64,000 nucleotides of DNA from Ruegeria sp. TM1040. GTDB lineage: Bacteria; Pseudomonadota; Alphaproteobacteria; Rhodobacterales; Rhodobacteraceae. Made by a program: the position numbers and the translations under genes. The notes beneath the pieces were generated by a model. It searched no databases. It was given only the letters and a program-made list of their open reading frames with translations, and was not told where the DNA came from. Position 1 is the first letter of the stretch. The number at the start of each line of letters is the position of its first letter. The stretch lies in NCBI RefSeq assembly GCF_000014065.1, contig NC_008044.1, forward strand, positions 1,759,501-1,823,500. Direction: 5' to 3'. Shown here in pieces: positions 49,584 through 58,543 of the stretch.

Positions 49584-49763
49584 AACCACGCGCGCCACTG
49601 CCTGCGCAGCGCGCGCCGCATTTGGCGCGCACATTGCGCTTTCTGGCAGTTTCCGTAGCGAAATTGCCGTTTTACGCCCGGTTGCCCCCCCTTTGCGCAT
49701 TGCATTCGCCCGGAAAGTTGGTCCAATAGGGGCCACTTTATATAACAGCCGGACGATGTAACC
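49584..49763. other. Gap upstream of the amino-acid ABC operon
   Basis: No gene is seen. The right half holds the candidate promoter at 49,718-49,746. The left part is GC-rich with repeated GCGCG steps. Confidence 0.5.
49718..49746 (+). promoter_or_regulatory. Promoter candidate for the ABC operon
   Basis: TTGGTC (49,718-49,723), a 17-base spacer, then TATAAC (49,741-49,746). The TTG start codon would lie about ten bases after the transcript start, so the leader is very short. Confidence 0.45.
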
Positions 49764-50543
49764 TTGACCGACGACACCCCTGTACTCGAAATCCGCGGAT
49801 TGCATAAATCCTACGGCGACTTGGAAGTGATCAAAGGGGTGGATATCACCGCCAAACGCGGCGACGTTGTGTCTTTGATCGGCTCTTCCGGCTCTGGCAA
49901 ATCCACCCTTTTGCGCTGCTGCAACCTGCTTGAGGACAGCCAACAGGGCGACATCCTGTTCAAGGGCGAACCGATCACCTGGAGCGGCAGCGGCATCGCC
50001 CGCCAGCCCGCGGACGCCAAGCAAGTCCTGCGCATCCGCACCAATCTGTCCATGGTGTTTCAGCAGTTCAACCTGTGGTCCCATATGACCATTCTGCAAA
50101 ACGTGATGGAAGCGCCGCTGACCGTGCTGAAACGTGACCGCGACGAGGTGGAGAAATCCGCGCGCAAGTATCTCGATCAGGTGGGCATCGGCGACAAATG
50201 CGACGTCTACCCGGCGCAGCTTTCGGGTGGCCAGCAGCAGCGAGCAGCGATTGCGCGCGCGCTCTGCATGGAACCTGAGGCGCTGCTGTTTGATGAGCCG
50301 ACCTCCGCCCTTGATCCCGAGCTGGAGCAAGAGGTCGTGAAGGTCATCAAGGATCTCGCCAAGGAAGGCCGCACCATGCTGATCGTGACCCACGACATGC
50401 GTATGGCAGCAGATGTCTCCGATCACATCGTGTTCCTGCATAAAGGGCTGATCGAAGAAGAAGGCTGCCCCGACGAGATCTTTGGAAATACCCGCAGTGA
50501 ACGGCTGCGGGCCTTCCTGTCGTCCACGCGACAGGCCCAATAA
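49764..50543 (+). CDS. Amino-acid ABC transporter ATPase (HisP/GlnQ-like)
   Basis: A 259-residue ATPase. Walker A is GSSGSGKST near residue 43; the signature motif is LSGGQQQR; Walker B is ALLFDEPTSALDP; the switch His is in LIVTHDM. The segment LRIRTNLSMVFQQFNLWSHM is typical of polar amino-acid importers. It starts at TTG. Substrate-binding and permease genes follow in order, an operon of the histidine/octopine type. Confidence 0.93.
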   Translation: MTDDTPVLEIRGLHKSYGDLEVIKGVDITAKRGDVVSLIGSSGSGKSTLLRCCNLLEDSQQGDILFKGEPITWSGSGIARQPADAKQVLRIRTNLSMVFQQFNLWSHMTILQNVMEAPLTVLKRDRDEVEKSARKYLDQVGIGDKCDVYPAQLSGGQQQRAAIARALCMEPEALLFDEPTSALDPELEQEVVKVIKDLAKEGRTMLIVTHDMRMAADVSDHIVFLHKGLIEEEGCPDEIFGNTRSERLRAFLSSTRQAQ

Positions 50544-50582
50544 CCAAAAACCAGACCAACACCAATAAACGGGAGTTACCAC

Positions 50583-51290
50583 ATGAAATCTCTGCTTCTT
50601 GGCTCTGCCGCACTGGCACTGTCCGCAACCTTTGCCATGGCCGACACCATCCGCCTCGGCACCGAGGGCGCCTACCCTCCCTACAACTTCATCAACGACG
50701 CCGGTGAAGTCGACGGGTTCGAGCGCGAGCTGGGCGATGAGCTGTGCAAGCGCGCCGAACTGACCTGCGAGTGGGTCACCAACGACTGGGATTCGATCAT
50801 TCCGAACCTGCTGTCGGGCAACTACGACGCGATCATCGCGGGCATGTCGATCACCGACGAGCGCAAGGAAGTTGTTTCCTTCACCGAAGGCTACACCAAG
50901 CCCTCGCCCTCCGCTTACGCCGCCCTGTCCGAAGGTGTTGACGTGAACGCAAGCGTTGTTGCCGCGCAGTCCGGCACCATCCAGGCGGCACATGTGGCCG
51001 AAACCGGCGCCACCCTGGTGGAATTCCCCACCCCGGATGAGACCATCGCTGCCGTGAACTCCGGCGAAGTCGATGTGGTGCTCTCCGACAAGGACTTCCT
51101 CGCACCGATCGTTGAAGAATCCGATCTGGTCTTCCTCGGCGACGTCTACCTCGGTGGTGGCATCGGCATGGCGTTCCGTCAGTCCGACGACGAGATGCGC
51201 GGCAAGTTCGATGCGGCGATTGCCTCGATGAAAGAAGACGGTTCGCTCAACGAGCTGCTCGACAAATGGGAGATCGAGGGCAAGTTCTGA
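50583..51290 (+). CDS. Amino-acid ABC transporter periplasmic binding protein
   Basis: A 235-residue protein with a signal peptide ending AMA-DT near residue 20. The SBP fold starts RLGTEGAYPPYNFIN and continues with GFERELGDELCKRAELTCEWV and DAIIAGMSITDERKEVVSFTEGY, characteristic of basic or polar amino-acid binders (lysine-arginine-ornithine type). It is slightly short for the family. A GGAG precedes the ATG. Confidence 0.92.
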   Translation: MKSLLLGSAALALSATFAMADTIRLGTEGAYPPYNFINDAGEVDGFERELGDELCKRAELTCEWVTNDWDSIIPNLLSGNYDAIIAGMSITDERKEVVSFTEGYTKPSPSAYAALSEGVDVNASVVAAQSGTIQAAHVAETGATLVEFPTPDETIAAVNSGEVDVVLSDKDFLAPIVEESDLVFLGDVYLGGGIGMAFRQSDDEMRGKFDAAIASMKEDGSLNELLDKWEIEGKF

Positions 51291-51383
51291 TCGCCCTGAT
51301 CCCTGACTGAAACACGGGAGGGGGGCATCGGCCCCCTTTCCACTTTTGCCACCGCGCATGCGGTCGCGCCCGTTCCCCATCAG

Positions 51384-52292
51384 ATGACGAGGCCCGCCAT
51401 TTTTTCCTATTGCTCTGATCCGGCCACGCTCGAGGGCTTGCAGTGGCTGAGTTGCTACCTCACTACCGGCAAGCATTGGGCCTTTTACATGTCCTTTGGG
51501 ACGGTTCTGTTGCTGCTGGCGGTCACCGCCCCGATGGCGCTGGCCTTTGGTTTCTTTGGCGCCAGCGCCGCACGTTCGCGTGTCCTGCCGCTGGCTTGGT
51601 TCGGCAAAGGCTACATCGCCGTGGTGCGGGGTGTGCCCGATATTGCCTTCTTCCTGTTCTTTGTGATCGCGCTCGATCAGGGGATAGAATGGCTGCGCCA
51701 TCAGGTGAAATGTCCGGACTGGGATGAGCCGATCCGGCAGGGCAACGACTTTATCGTCTGCCAGGCCGCCAAGATGCCGCTCAATACCGACCCGCAGTGG
51801 TTCCATGAGATCTATGGCTTCAGCCTCGCGGTCCTGACCTTTGCGATCGTGTTTGGCGCCTTTGCCGCCAACGTGTTGTTTGGGGCCATGCGCGCGGTGC
51901 CGCGTGCGCAGATTGAAACCGCCGAAGCCTATGGGATGACGCCCCGCCAGACCTTCTGGCGCGTGCTGGTGCCGCAGATGTGGGTTTATGCTCTGCCCGG
52001 GCTCTCGAACCTCTGGATGGTTCTGATAAAGGCGACGCCGCTTCTGTTCCTGCTCGGCGTCGAAGACATCGTCTATTGGGCCCGCGAGCTGGGCGGGTCA
52101 AAAACCACCCGCTTCACCGACTACCCCCACGGCGACTGGCGCATGTGGTACTTCCTTGGGCTTCTGGTGTTCTACCTCGCCTTTACCAAGGTCTCTGAAA
52201 TCGTCCTGGCCCGTATTTCCCGCCGCCTGTCCCATGGGCAGGCCACCCTCGCCGGCGAAGCCCAACGCAAAGCCGAAGGAGCCGCAACATGA
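51384..52292 (+). CDS. Amino-acid ABC transporter permease 1 (HisQ-like)
   Basis: A 302-residue inner-membrane permease. Several membrane helices are visible (KHWAFYMSFGTVLLLLAVTAPMALAFGFF and later AVLTFAIVFGAFAANVLFGAM). The EAA-type contact with the ATPase is ETAEAYGMTPRQTFWRVLVPQ. A 40-residue soluble loop with CPDWDEPIRQ may be periplasmic. It overlaps the second permease by four bases. Confidence 0.92.
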   Translation: MTRPAIFSYCSDPATLEGLQWLSCYLTTGKHWAFYMSFGTVLLLLAVTAPMALAFGFFGASAARSRVLPLAWFGKGYIAVVRGVPDIAFFLFFVIALDQGIEWLRHQVKCPDWDEPIRQGNDFIVCQAAKMPLNTDPQWFHEIYGFSLAVLTFAIVFGAFAANVLFGAMRAVPRAQIETAEAYGMTPRQTFWRVLVPQMWVYALPGLSNLWMVLIKATPLLFLLGVEDIVYWARELGGSKTTRFTDYPHGDWRMWYFLGLLVFYLAFTKVSEIVLARISRRLSHGQATLAGEAQRKAEGAAT

Positions 52293-53095
52293 GCTGCTTT
52301 GAAACCTTTCAGGCCTATGCGCTGCGCTCAATCGGGATTGGCGAACGGTTGCTGCCGCGCAGTGACTTTACGCTCTGCGATCAATTTGTCCTGATCGGTT
52401 CCGGCCTGATCTGGAACGTCTACTTCGGCGCGATTGCGATTTTCACCGGGTTCTTCTTTGCCAATGCCCTCGCGGTGGCGAAGAACTCCCACAAGCGCTG
52501 GCTGCGCGCACCGGCAAACGGGTTCATCTTTGTGTTCCGGGGCTCGCCGCTGTTCATCCAGTTCTTCTTTGCCTATTTCGTGTTCCTGTCGCTCAAGAGT
52601 GTTTCACCGATCTTTGATCCGCTCTCGGCGGCCTGGCTTGGTGCGCTGATCGTGCTGTTCCTCAATACCTCGGCCTATTCGGCAGAGATCTTCTACGGCG
52701 CGCTGCGCTCGATCCCCAAAGGCGACCTCGAAGCCGCCGACGCCTATGGTCTGTCGGGCTGGAGCCGCTTTCGCAGGGTGATCTGGCCCACCATGATGCG
52801 GCTGGCCTGGCCCGCCTATACCAACGAGGCGATCTTTCTGTTCCACGCCACGACACTGGTCTATTTCTCGGGCTTTCCGGCGTGGCGCCAAAAGGGCGAT
52901 GCGCTGTATTACGCGAACTACTTCGCGGATAAGACCTTCAACCCGTTCGTCCCCTACCCGATCCTTGCGTTCTATTTCATCCTGCTGACGCTGGCGATCA
53001 TCGCGGTGTTTGGAATGATCAACACGCGGCTCAACCGGCATATGCCACAGGAGCTGCGCCGCAAGATCCGGGTGCGCCCGCAGCTGATGCGCTAA
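52289..53095 (+). CDS. Amino-acid ABC transporter permease 2 (HisM-like)
   Basis: A 268-residue inner-membrane permease. Helices lie near 37-56, 90-110 and 118-135; the ATPase contact is EAADAYGLSGWSRFRRVIWPTMM. The segment RGSPLFIQFFFAYFVFLSL is typical of the HisM type. With the first permease it forms the channel heterodimer. The stop is followed by a bidirectional terminator shared with the opposite PhaC gene. Confidence 0.92.
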   Translation: MSCFETFQAYALRSIGIGERLLPRSDFTLCDQFVLIGSGLIWNVYFGAIAIFTGFFFANALAVAKNSHKRWLRAPANGFIFVFRGSPLFIQFFFAYFVFLSLKSVSPIFDPLSAAWLGALIVLFLNTSAYSAEIFYGALRSIPKGDLEAADAYGLSGWSRFRRVIWPTMMRLAWPAYTNEAIFLFHATTLVYFSGFPAWRQKGDALYYANYFADKTFNPFVPYPILAFYFILLTLAIIAVFGMINTRLNRHMPQELRRKIRVRPQLMR

Positions 53096-53110
53096 GGGCG
53101 CGACACCCGC

Positions 53111-53155
53111 AAAGAAAAAACGCCCCGCTGATCAGATCAGCGGGGCGTTTTCTTA
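53111..53155. terminator. Bidirectional terminator between ABC operon and phaC
   Basis: A 12-base perfect stem (CGCCCCGCTGAT / ATCAGCGGGGCG, loop CAG) is flanked by an A-run on the left and a T-run on the right, so it can stop both convergent transcripts. Confidence 0.95.
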
Positions 53156-54982
53156 TCCACGCGCCTTGGCACGCACATAGTTGCCCGGCGCCTGTTCAAG
53201 CACCGGATAGGATTTATGCGCCCCTGGCACCCGCGCGGGCACCTGCTTGCCCGAACGTTTCTTGAGCCACGCCTCCCAGCGCGGCCACCAGGATCCTTCG
53301 GTGAACTCTGCGCCCTCCATCCAGTCGTCGGCATCGAGACTGAGATCGCCGTTGACATAATGACCGTATTTGTTGCGGCTCACGGGATTGACGATACCCG
53401 CGATGTGACCGGACTGGCTCACCACAAAGCTCTTGGAGCGCGAGCCCATCTGTTGCACGCCGCGATAGCATTGTTTCCACGCCGCAATGTGGTCGGTCTC
53501 GCAGGTGATCGCCATCAGCGGCACGTCCACATCGCGCACATGCAGCGTATGCCCAAAGAGCTCGAACCCGTCGGTCACAAACTTGTTGTCCTGGCAGAGC
53601 CCCCGCAAATACTGCACCGCCATTTTTCCCGGCAGATTGGCGCCGTCGCCATTCCAATAAAGAAGATCAAAGGCCGGTGGGGTCTCGCCCATCATATAGC
53701 TGCGGATGGCCGGGCCATAGACCAGATCATTGGCCCTCAGGAACGAGAAAGTCCGCGCCATGATGTAGTGCGGCATGATCCCGTCTTCGCCGATCTCCGC
53801 TTCGATCGCATCGACAAAATCGTTTTGCAGGAAGGGCGTAAAATCCCCCTGATCGGAGAAATCGGTGAGCGCGGTAAAGAATGTCGCGGACTTCACCGAT
53901 TTGTCGCCGCGCTGTTTCAGGAGCGACAGCGTCAGGCTGAGCGTGGTGCCCGCAATGCAGTAGCCCACTGCATTCACTTGCTTGGTGCCGGAGATCTCCT
54001 TGGCGACCTCGATGGCCTTGAGGAACCCCTCCTCGATGTAATCCTCCATGCCGACATCAGCATAGTCCGAATTGGGATTGATCCATGAGACCACAAACAG
54101 ACTGTAACCCTGATCTGTGATCCATTTGATCAGGCTGTTCTTTTCCTTGAGATCGAGGATGTAGAACTTGTTGATCCAGGGCGGGAACAGCACGATGGGC
54201 GTTTCGTGCACCGTCTCGGTGGTGGGATGATACTGGATAAGCTCCATCATCCGGTTGCGATAGACCACCTCGCCGGGGGTGGTGGCGATGTTGTGACCGA
54301 TCTCAAAGGCGTTCTCATCGGCGAGGCGAACGATCAACTCGCCATCATTGGCCTCCAGATCGGCCACGAGATTCTCCAACCCGTCGATCAGGGATTGCCC
54401 GTCAGTTTCCAGCGCCTTTTCCAGAGCGTCCGGGTTTGTCGCGAGGAAATTGGTCGGAGCCATCATGTTGATGATCTGATCGGCAAAATAACCGAGCCGC
54501 TGCCGATCCACCCGATCGAGATCTTCGACCTCGTCCACAGCGGTACGGATGGCCTCCGCATTGGTCAGGTACTGATCGCGCAGGAACCGGAAATAGGGAT
54601 TGGTCTCCCACATCGGATTGGCGAACCGACGATCGTTTACCGCGGGGCGCTCTGTAGTCTCGCCCTCCTCATTCTGCGCGGCGGCCAGCGTCTGTGCCAT
54701 GGCCTGCTGCGCTTCTGCAAAATTTTGCACCGACTTGCCCCAATATTGAACTTGTTGTTCAAGCAGGCGGGTGGGGTTCTGTGCCATCGCAGCCCAATAG
54801 GACGATGCTGCACGCGCGAAAAGTTCCTGATTCGGAGCGTCCAATCCGGGGTTGTGACCCTTCTTCTGAGCCAAAACTTCGATCAAACGCTTGGAGAGTT
54901 GCTCTACGCGCACCAAATTTTCTTTAAGCTGGTCAATCTGTTCCGCAGATGAAGCTTCAATAGACTTGTCCGTTGTTGTCAT
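53153..54982 (-). CDS. phaC: Class I polyhydroxyalkanoate synthase
   Basis: A 609-residue synthase. The catalytic Cys342 is in the lipase-like box GYCIAGTT. The catalytic Asp is in MAITCETDHIAAW and the His in SGHIAGIVNP. The helical N-terminal part (1-200) carries an Asn/Asp-rich PHA_synth region. It polymerises hydroxybutyryl-CoA into storage granules. It is divergent from the depolymerase gene, with a 148-base gap. Confidence 0.95.
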   Translation of the reverse strand: MTTTDKSIEASSAEQIDQLKENLVRVEQLSKRLIEVLAQKKGHNPGLDAPNQELFARAASSYWAAMAQNPTRLLEQQVQYWGKSVQNFAEAQQAMAQTLAAAQNEEGETTERPAVNDRRFANPMWETNPYFRFLRDQYLTNAEAIRTAVDEVEDLDRVDRQRLGYFADQIINMMAPTNFLATNPDALEKALETDGQSLIDGLENLVADLEANDGELIVRLADENAFEIGHNIATTPGEVVYRNRMMELIQYHPTTETVHETPIVLFPPWINKFYILDLKEKNSLIKWITDQGYSLFVVSWINPNSDYADVGMEDYIEEGFLKAIEVAKEISGTKQVNAVGYCIAGTTLSLTLSLLKQRGDKSVKSATFFTALTDFSDQGDFTPFLQNDFVDAIEAEIGEDGIMPHYIMARTFSFLRANDLVYGPAIRSYMMGETPPAFDLLYWNGDGANLPGKMAVQYLRGLCQDNKFVTDGFELFGHTLHVRDVDVPLMAITCETDHIAAWKQCYRGVQQMGSRSKSFVVSQSGHIAGIVNPVSRNKYGHYVNGDLSLDADDWMEGAEFTEGSWWPRWEAWLKKRSGKQVPARVPGAHKSYPVLEQAPGNYVRAKARG

Positions 54983-55130
54983 CTTAAGGAAACCCTCATA
55001 ATCTTTCTGCTGTGCAGAATACTTGCTTCGCCATTCTACGGCAAAGCGGCCTCAGCTCCCAATCTCCCGGCGTGCGTCGGCAAAGATGGGCTCAAACCGC
55101 GGCACGAAAAGCACCGCCAAGGAGACGCAC

Positions 55131-56402
55131 ATGCGCTACATGATGTCCTACGACCTGATGGAGACGGTTCGTAACGCGAACCAATGGCTTGGCGCAACCG
55201 CGCTGTCCATGGCCTCCTATCCGGCCAATGCCGCCCTGCCGAACCCGATGCTGAGCTGGATGGCCGCATGGGGTCAGGTCACAGAACGCAGTTTCGAGCG
55301 GATGGTGACCAAGCCCGACTGGGGCATCCCGGCAACCACCCTGCCTGATGGTAAGGACCATCTGGTCGAAGTCGACACAATCGTCGAAAAACCGTTTGGG
55401 GATCTCATTCATTTCCGGGTCACCGATCGCGCTGAACAGCCGCGCAAGGTTCTGGTGGTGGCGCCGATGTCCGGCCATTACGCCACGCTCCTGCGCTCCA
55501 TGGTCAAAAGCTTGATCGAGAACTGCGAAGTCTATGTGACAGACTGGCACAACGCCCGCGACATTCCCGTCTCGGCCGGGAAATTCGATGTCGAGGATTA
55601 CACGCTCTATCTGGTTGAGTTCATGCGCGAACTTGGCCCTGACACCCATGTGGTTGCCGTCTGTCAGCCGGCGCCGCTCACCCTGGCGGCGACCGCCTAT
55701 CTCGCAGAGATCGACCCCAAGGCGCAGCCGTCTTCGCTGACCCTGATCGGCGGTCCCGTGGACCCTGACGCCACGCCCACCGATGTGACCGATTTTGGCC
55801 GCCGCGTGACCATGGGACAGCTGGAGCAGACCATGATCCAGCGCGTTGGCTTCAAATACAAAGGGGTCGGTCGCAAGGTCTATCCCGGGCTGTTGCAGCT
55901 GGCTTCATTTATGTCGATGAACATGGACCGCCACTCCAAGGCCTTTTCCGAGCAGATCATGCGCGTCTGCCGCGGCGAGGCCACGGATCACGATGCCCAC
56001 AACCGCTTTTACGACGAGTATCTTGCAGTGATGGACATGCCGGCAGAGTTCTATCTCTCGACGGTAGAGCGTGTCTTCAAACAGCGCGAAATCGCCCAAA
56101 ACGCCTTTACCGTCCAAGGTCACAAGATCGACATCGGCAAGATCACGGATGTCGCGGTGAAAACCGTTGAAGGCTCCAAGGACGATATTTCCGCGCCCGG
56201 TCAATGCATTGCAGCGCTGGACCTCTGCACCGGCCTGCCCGACTCGAAAAAGGCAAGCCATGTAGAACCCGGTGCCGGGCACTATGGCATCTTTGCCGGT
56301 CGTTCCTGGCGCAACAACATCCGTCCGCTTGTGATAGATTTCATGGATGCCAACGCGCGCCAACCTGTGCGCAAACAGCCCAAGAAAACCGCAGCCAAAT
56401 AG
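55131..56402 (+). CDS. phaZ: Intracellular polyhydroxybutyrate depolymerase
   Basis: A 423-residue PhaZ. The nucleophile is Cys178 in VVAVCQPAP, the cysteine variant of the lipase box known in intracellular depolymerases. The C-terminal EPGAGHYGIFAGRSWR holds the catalytic His. It degrades PHB granules when carbon is needed. The ATG follows AAGGAG with eight bases; a frame starting at 55,023 was rejected. It is opposed to phaC, which suits coordinated control of granule metabolism. Confidence 0.93.
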   Translation: MRYMMSYDLMETVRNANQWLGATALSMASYPANAALPNPMLSWMAAWGQVTERSFERMVTKPDWGIPATTLPDGKDHLVEVDTIVEKPFGDLIHFRVTDRAEQPRKVLVVAPMSGHYATLLRSMVKSLIENCEVYVTDWHNARDIPVSAGKFDVEDYTLYLVEFMRELGPDTHVVAVCQPAPLTLAATAYLAEIDPKAQPSSLTLIGGPVDPDATPTDVTDFGRRVTMGQLEQTMIQRVGFKYKGVGRKVYPGLLQLASFMSMNMDRHSKAFSEQIMRVCRGEATDHDAHNRFYDEYLAVMDMPAEFYLSTVERVFKQREIAQNAFTVQGHKIDIGKITDVAVKTVEGSKDDISAPGQCIAALDLCTGLPDSKKASHVEPGAGHYGIFAGRSWRNNIRPLVIDFMDANARQPVRKQPKKTAAK

Positions 56403-56413
56403 AGGGCATTTTC

Positions 56414-57007
56414 ATGTCTGACGCCCCCTCGGAACCGCTTGGGTTTTCCTGTGCCTGTGGCGCGCTCTCCGGTCACATCGAGGCGGCCTCAGTCAAGCAA
56501 GGCACCCGCCTACGCTGCCACTGCACCGATTGCCGTGCAGTGGAGCTCTATCATGGGTCTCCGGATCCAAAAGGAAGCGGGGTCGACCTGCTGCAGCTCA
56601 ACCCGGATATGGTAGTGATCGACCGGGGCGCAGATCAGCTACACCTGCTGCAGCTGTCTCCCAAGGGGCTCTATCGTTGGTATGCGGGCTGTTGCGGCAC
56701 GCCGCTGTTCAATGGCCTGCGCAATCCGAGGCTGCCCTTCATCGCGGTCCGCACGGCGCTTTTCTCCGAACCCGACCGCCTAGGGCGCGTGGTGGCAGAG
56801 GCCTTTATTCCACAACCGGGGAAACCGCCACGGCACAAGGGCGCGGCGCGCATGACAATGAAACTGGCCAGTCGAATGATTTCTGCCTGGGTCTCCGGGC
56901 GCTGGCGCCAAACCGCGTTTTTTGACGGTCAGAGCGGGCGACCAGTGGCAGAGCCACATGTGTTGTCCAAGGCCGAACGCAGGGCGCTGACCGCAGACAA
57001 GCAATAA
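56414..57007 (+). CDS. DUF6151-like zinc-cysteine protein
   Basis: A 197-residue protein with GFA-like cysteine clusters: CACG near residue 14, CHCTDC near 37 and a CC pair near residue 95 (YAGCCGTPLF). The spacing fits the DUF6151 group rather than true GFA enzymes, as I recall it. It lies 12 bases after the phaZ stop, so they are co-transcribed. Function is unknown. Confidence 0.78.
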   Translation: MSDAPSEPLGFSCACGALSGHIEAASVKQGTRLRCHCTDCRAVELYHGSPDPKGSGVDLLQLNPDMVVIDRGADQLHLLQLSPKGLYRWYAGCCGTPLFNGLRNPRLPFIAVRTALFSEPDRLGRVVAEAFIPQPGKPPRHKGAARMTMKLASRMISAWVSGRWRQTAFFDGQSGRPVAEPHVLSKAERRALTADKQ

Positions 57008-57010
57008 ATC

Positions 57011-57904
57011 TCAAGCGCTTGCGCGATAATTCGCAGACAAATGCAACACGTCCTCTGACAGCTCTTGCATGGGCGTATCCGCGTGCGCGATCACCGGTGC
57101 TGCGGTCTGGCGCCGCGAACGGCGACTGACCCAAAGAGGTTCATCAACCGGCTCTGCCAGCTCTCCGGTCAGAGGGCAAACCGCGTGATCTCCGATGATC
57201 CAATTGTGCAAAATGGCGCTGACACGCTCGGGTTGCTCCATCAATGGCACATGCCCTGCATCCTCGATCATCTCAATCCGGGCATTCTGCATCAGTTCCG
57301 CCGTGATCATCTGCCGTTTCACAGGCGTGATCTGGTCATGCACGCCGCAGATCACCAGCCCAGGCTGCGAGGCCCGCCGCAGGGTTGCTTGCTGATCTCG
57401 GCGTCGTTGCAACATCCGGCTTTGCGACACAAAGACATCCGGTCCCAGATCCTCTGCCATATCCGCAAGCTGTCCCATGATCTGATGCCGCAACGGTCCC
57501 GGTGCCAGGCTAGACGTCGGGATCACCTCTTCCATGACACCGCGCAGCCGTCCGGTGCGCGCACGGATGATCCAGGGTTCACGTTCTGCCGCCTTGGCCG
57601 GGGTTTCCGGCAGCGGCGTCGACCCGATGAGCCCGATACCCGCGATACGTCCGGGTTGCGCAGCCAGCATCGCCATCGCAATCGATCCGCCGAGGCCGGC
57701 CCCAAGCACGGTGAACTTCTCTGGCATATGCGTCAAAAGCGTGGCCGCGACATCCTCAATCCGATCCGCGTTGAGCACCGGCGCAATCGTGACCGGCACA
57801 TGCCTCGAGAGCATTCGGACCTGGGGTTCCCAGACCCGTCCGTCACTCATGAATCCAGGCACAACCACCAAAGGATGCGCCAACAACTGCGCTGGTTCAA
57901 TCAT
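57011..57904 (-). CDS. Alpha/beta hydrolase-like protein lacking the nucleophile
   Basis: A 297-residue protein with an alpha/beta hydrolase fold: PLVVVPGFMSDGRVWEPQ at the start and VICGVHDQITP and DAGHVPLMEQP for the Asp and His turns. The nucleophile elbow reads VLGAGLGGSIAM, with Gly70 where Ser is needed, so it is probably non-catalytic. A C-terminal extension of about 60 residues is Arg/Pro-rich. It converges with the Zn-cysteine gene, three bases apart. Confidence 0.8.
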   Translation of the reverse strand: MIEPAQLLAHPLVVVPGFMSDGRVWEPQVRMLSRHVPVTIAPVLNADRIEDVAATLLTHMPEKFTVLGAGLGGSIAMAMLAAQPGRIAGIGLIGSTPLPETPAKAAEREPWIIRARTGRLRGVMEEVIPTSSLAPGPLRHQIMGQLADMAEDLGPDVFVSQSRMLQRRRDQQATLRRASQPGLVICGVHDQITPVKRQMITAELMQNARIEMIEDAGHVPLMEQPERVSAILHNWIIGDHAVCPLTGELAEPVDEPLWVSRRSRRQTAAPVIAHADTPMQELSEDVLHLSANYRASA

Positions 57905-58025
57905 ATGTATCTGCCCGTATTGAATGCGCCTATGTATGGCGCTTGGGTTCACTACACGTCCCAAAGTGCGGGGCAGCAAGGACTTTTTTACTCTGCGCAA
58001 AATTGGTTAAGGATGTGTGTCTTCC

Positions 58026-58451
58026 TCAATACCCATTCCAGCGGAACGCGCCCTCCGGCGAGAGCGCCGAATAGGGGTTATGCGCGATTTCCCAGATATG
58101 CCCGTCTGGCGACTGGAAATAGCCGATGGTCCCGCCCCAAAAGACCGGCCCAGCCGGGCGCAAGATGGCAGCGCCCGCAGCCTCAGCCCGCGCCAAAAGC
58201 GGGGCAACCTCTTCGGCGTCGCGCACGTTATGGCTCAGGGTCATCGCACCGGTGCCCAGGGCCTCGATCGGCAAGTTCAAATCTTCCGCCAGCTTGTCCA
58301 GCGCATAAAGACCAAGGGTCTGTGACATCAGATCAAAGGCGACAACGCCATCCGGACTTTCTGCCCGCGTCCACCCAAGTTGCTCGTAAAACTGCGCCGA
58401 TGCTTCCACATCCTGCACACCAAGCGTGATCAAACTGATCCTTTGTTCCAT
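58026..58451 (-). CDS. VOC / glyoxalase-like protein
   Basis: A 141-residue VOC-superfamily protein. It begins SLITLGVQDVEASAQFYEQLGW, the standard first module, and contains ILRPAGPVFWGGTIGYFQSPDGHIWEIA, the usual second module with acidic residue for metal. It may act on a small electrophile or confer resistance to one. Possible alternative: fosfomycin-type thiol transferase. Confidence 0.85.
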   Translation of the reverse strand: MEQRISLITLGVQDVEASAQFYEQLGWTRAESPDGVVAFDLMSQTLGLYALDKLAEDLNLPIEALGTGAMTLSHNVRDAEEVAPLLARAEAAGAAILRPAGPVFWGGTIGYFQSPDGHIWEIAHNPYSALSPEGAFRWNGY

Positions 58452-58543
58452 GGTTCAATCCTTTAAAAACAAACGACGCGCCAAAACCCTTGGCGCGCCC
58501 TTTCCTTACATCAAGCAGGAACAAATTGCGAACATTTCTTCGT

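Noticed and set aside
48651-51806. Minus-strand ORF of 1051 codons
   Set aside because: It lies opposite the PhnD-like and ABC transporter genes, all of which carry strong motifs. GC-rich codon bias creates long antisense frames in such genomes; its translation shows no domain and is rich in Arg, His and Gly.
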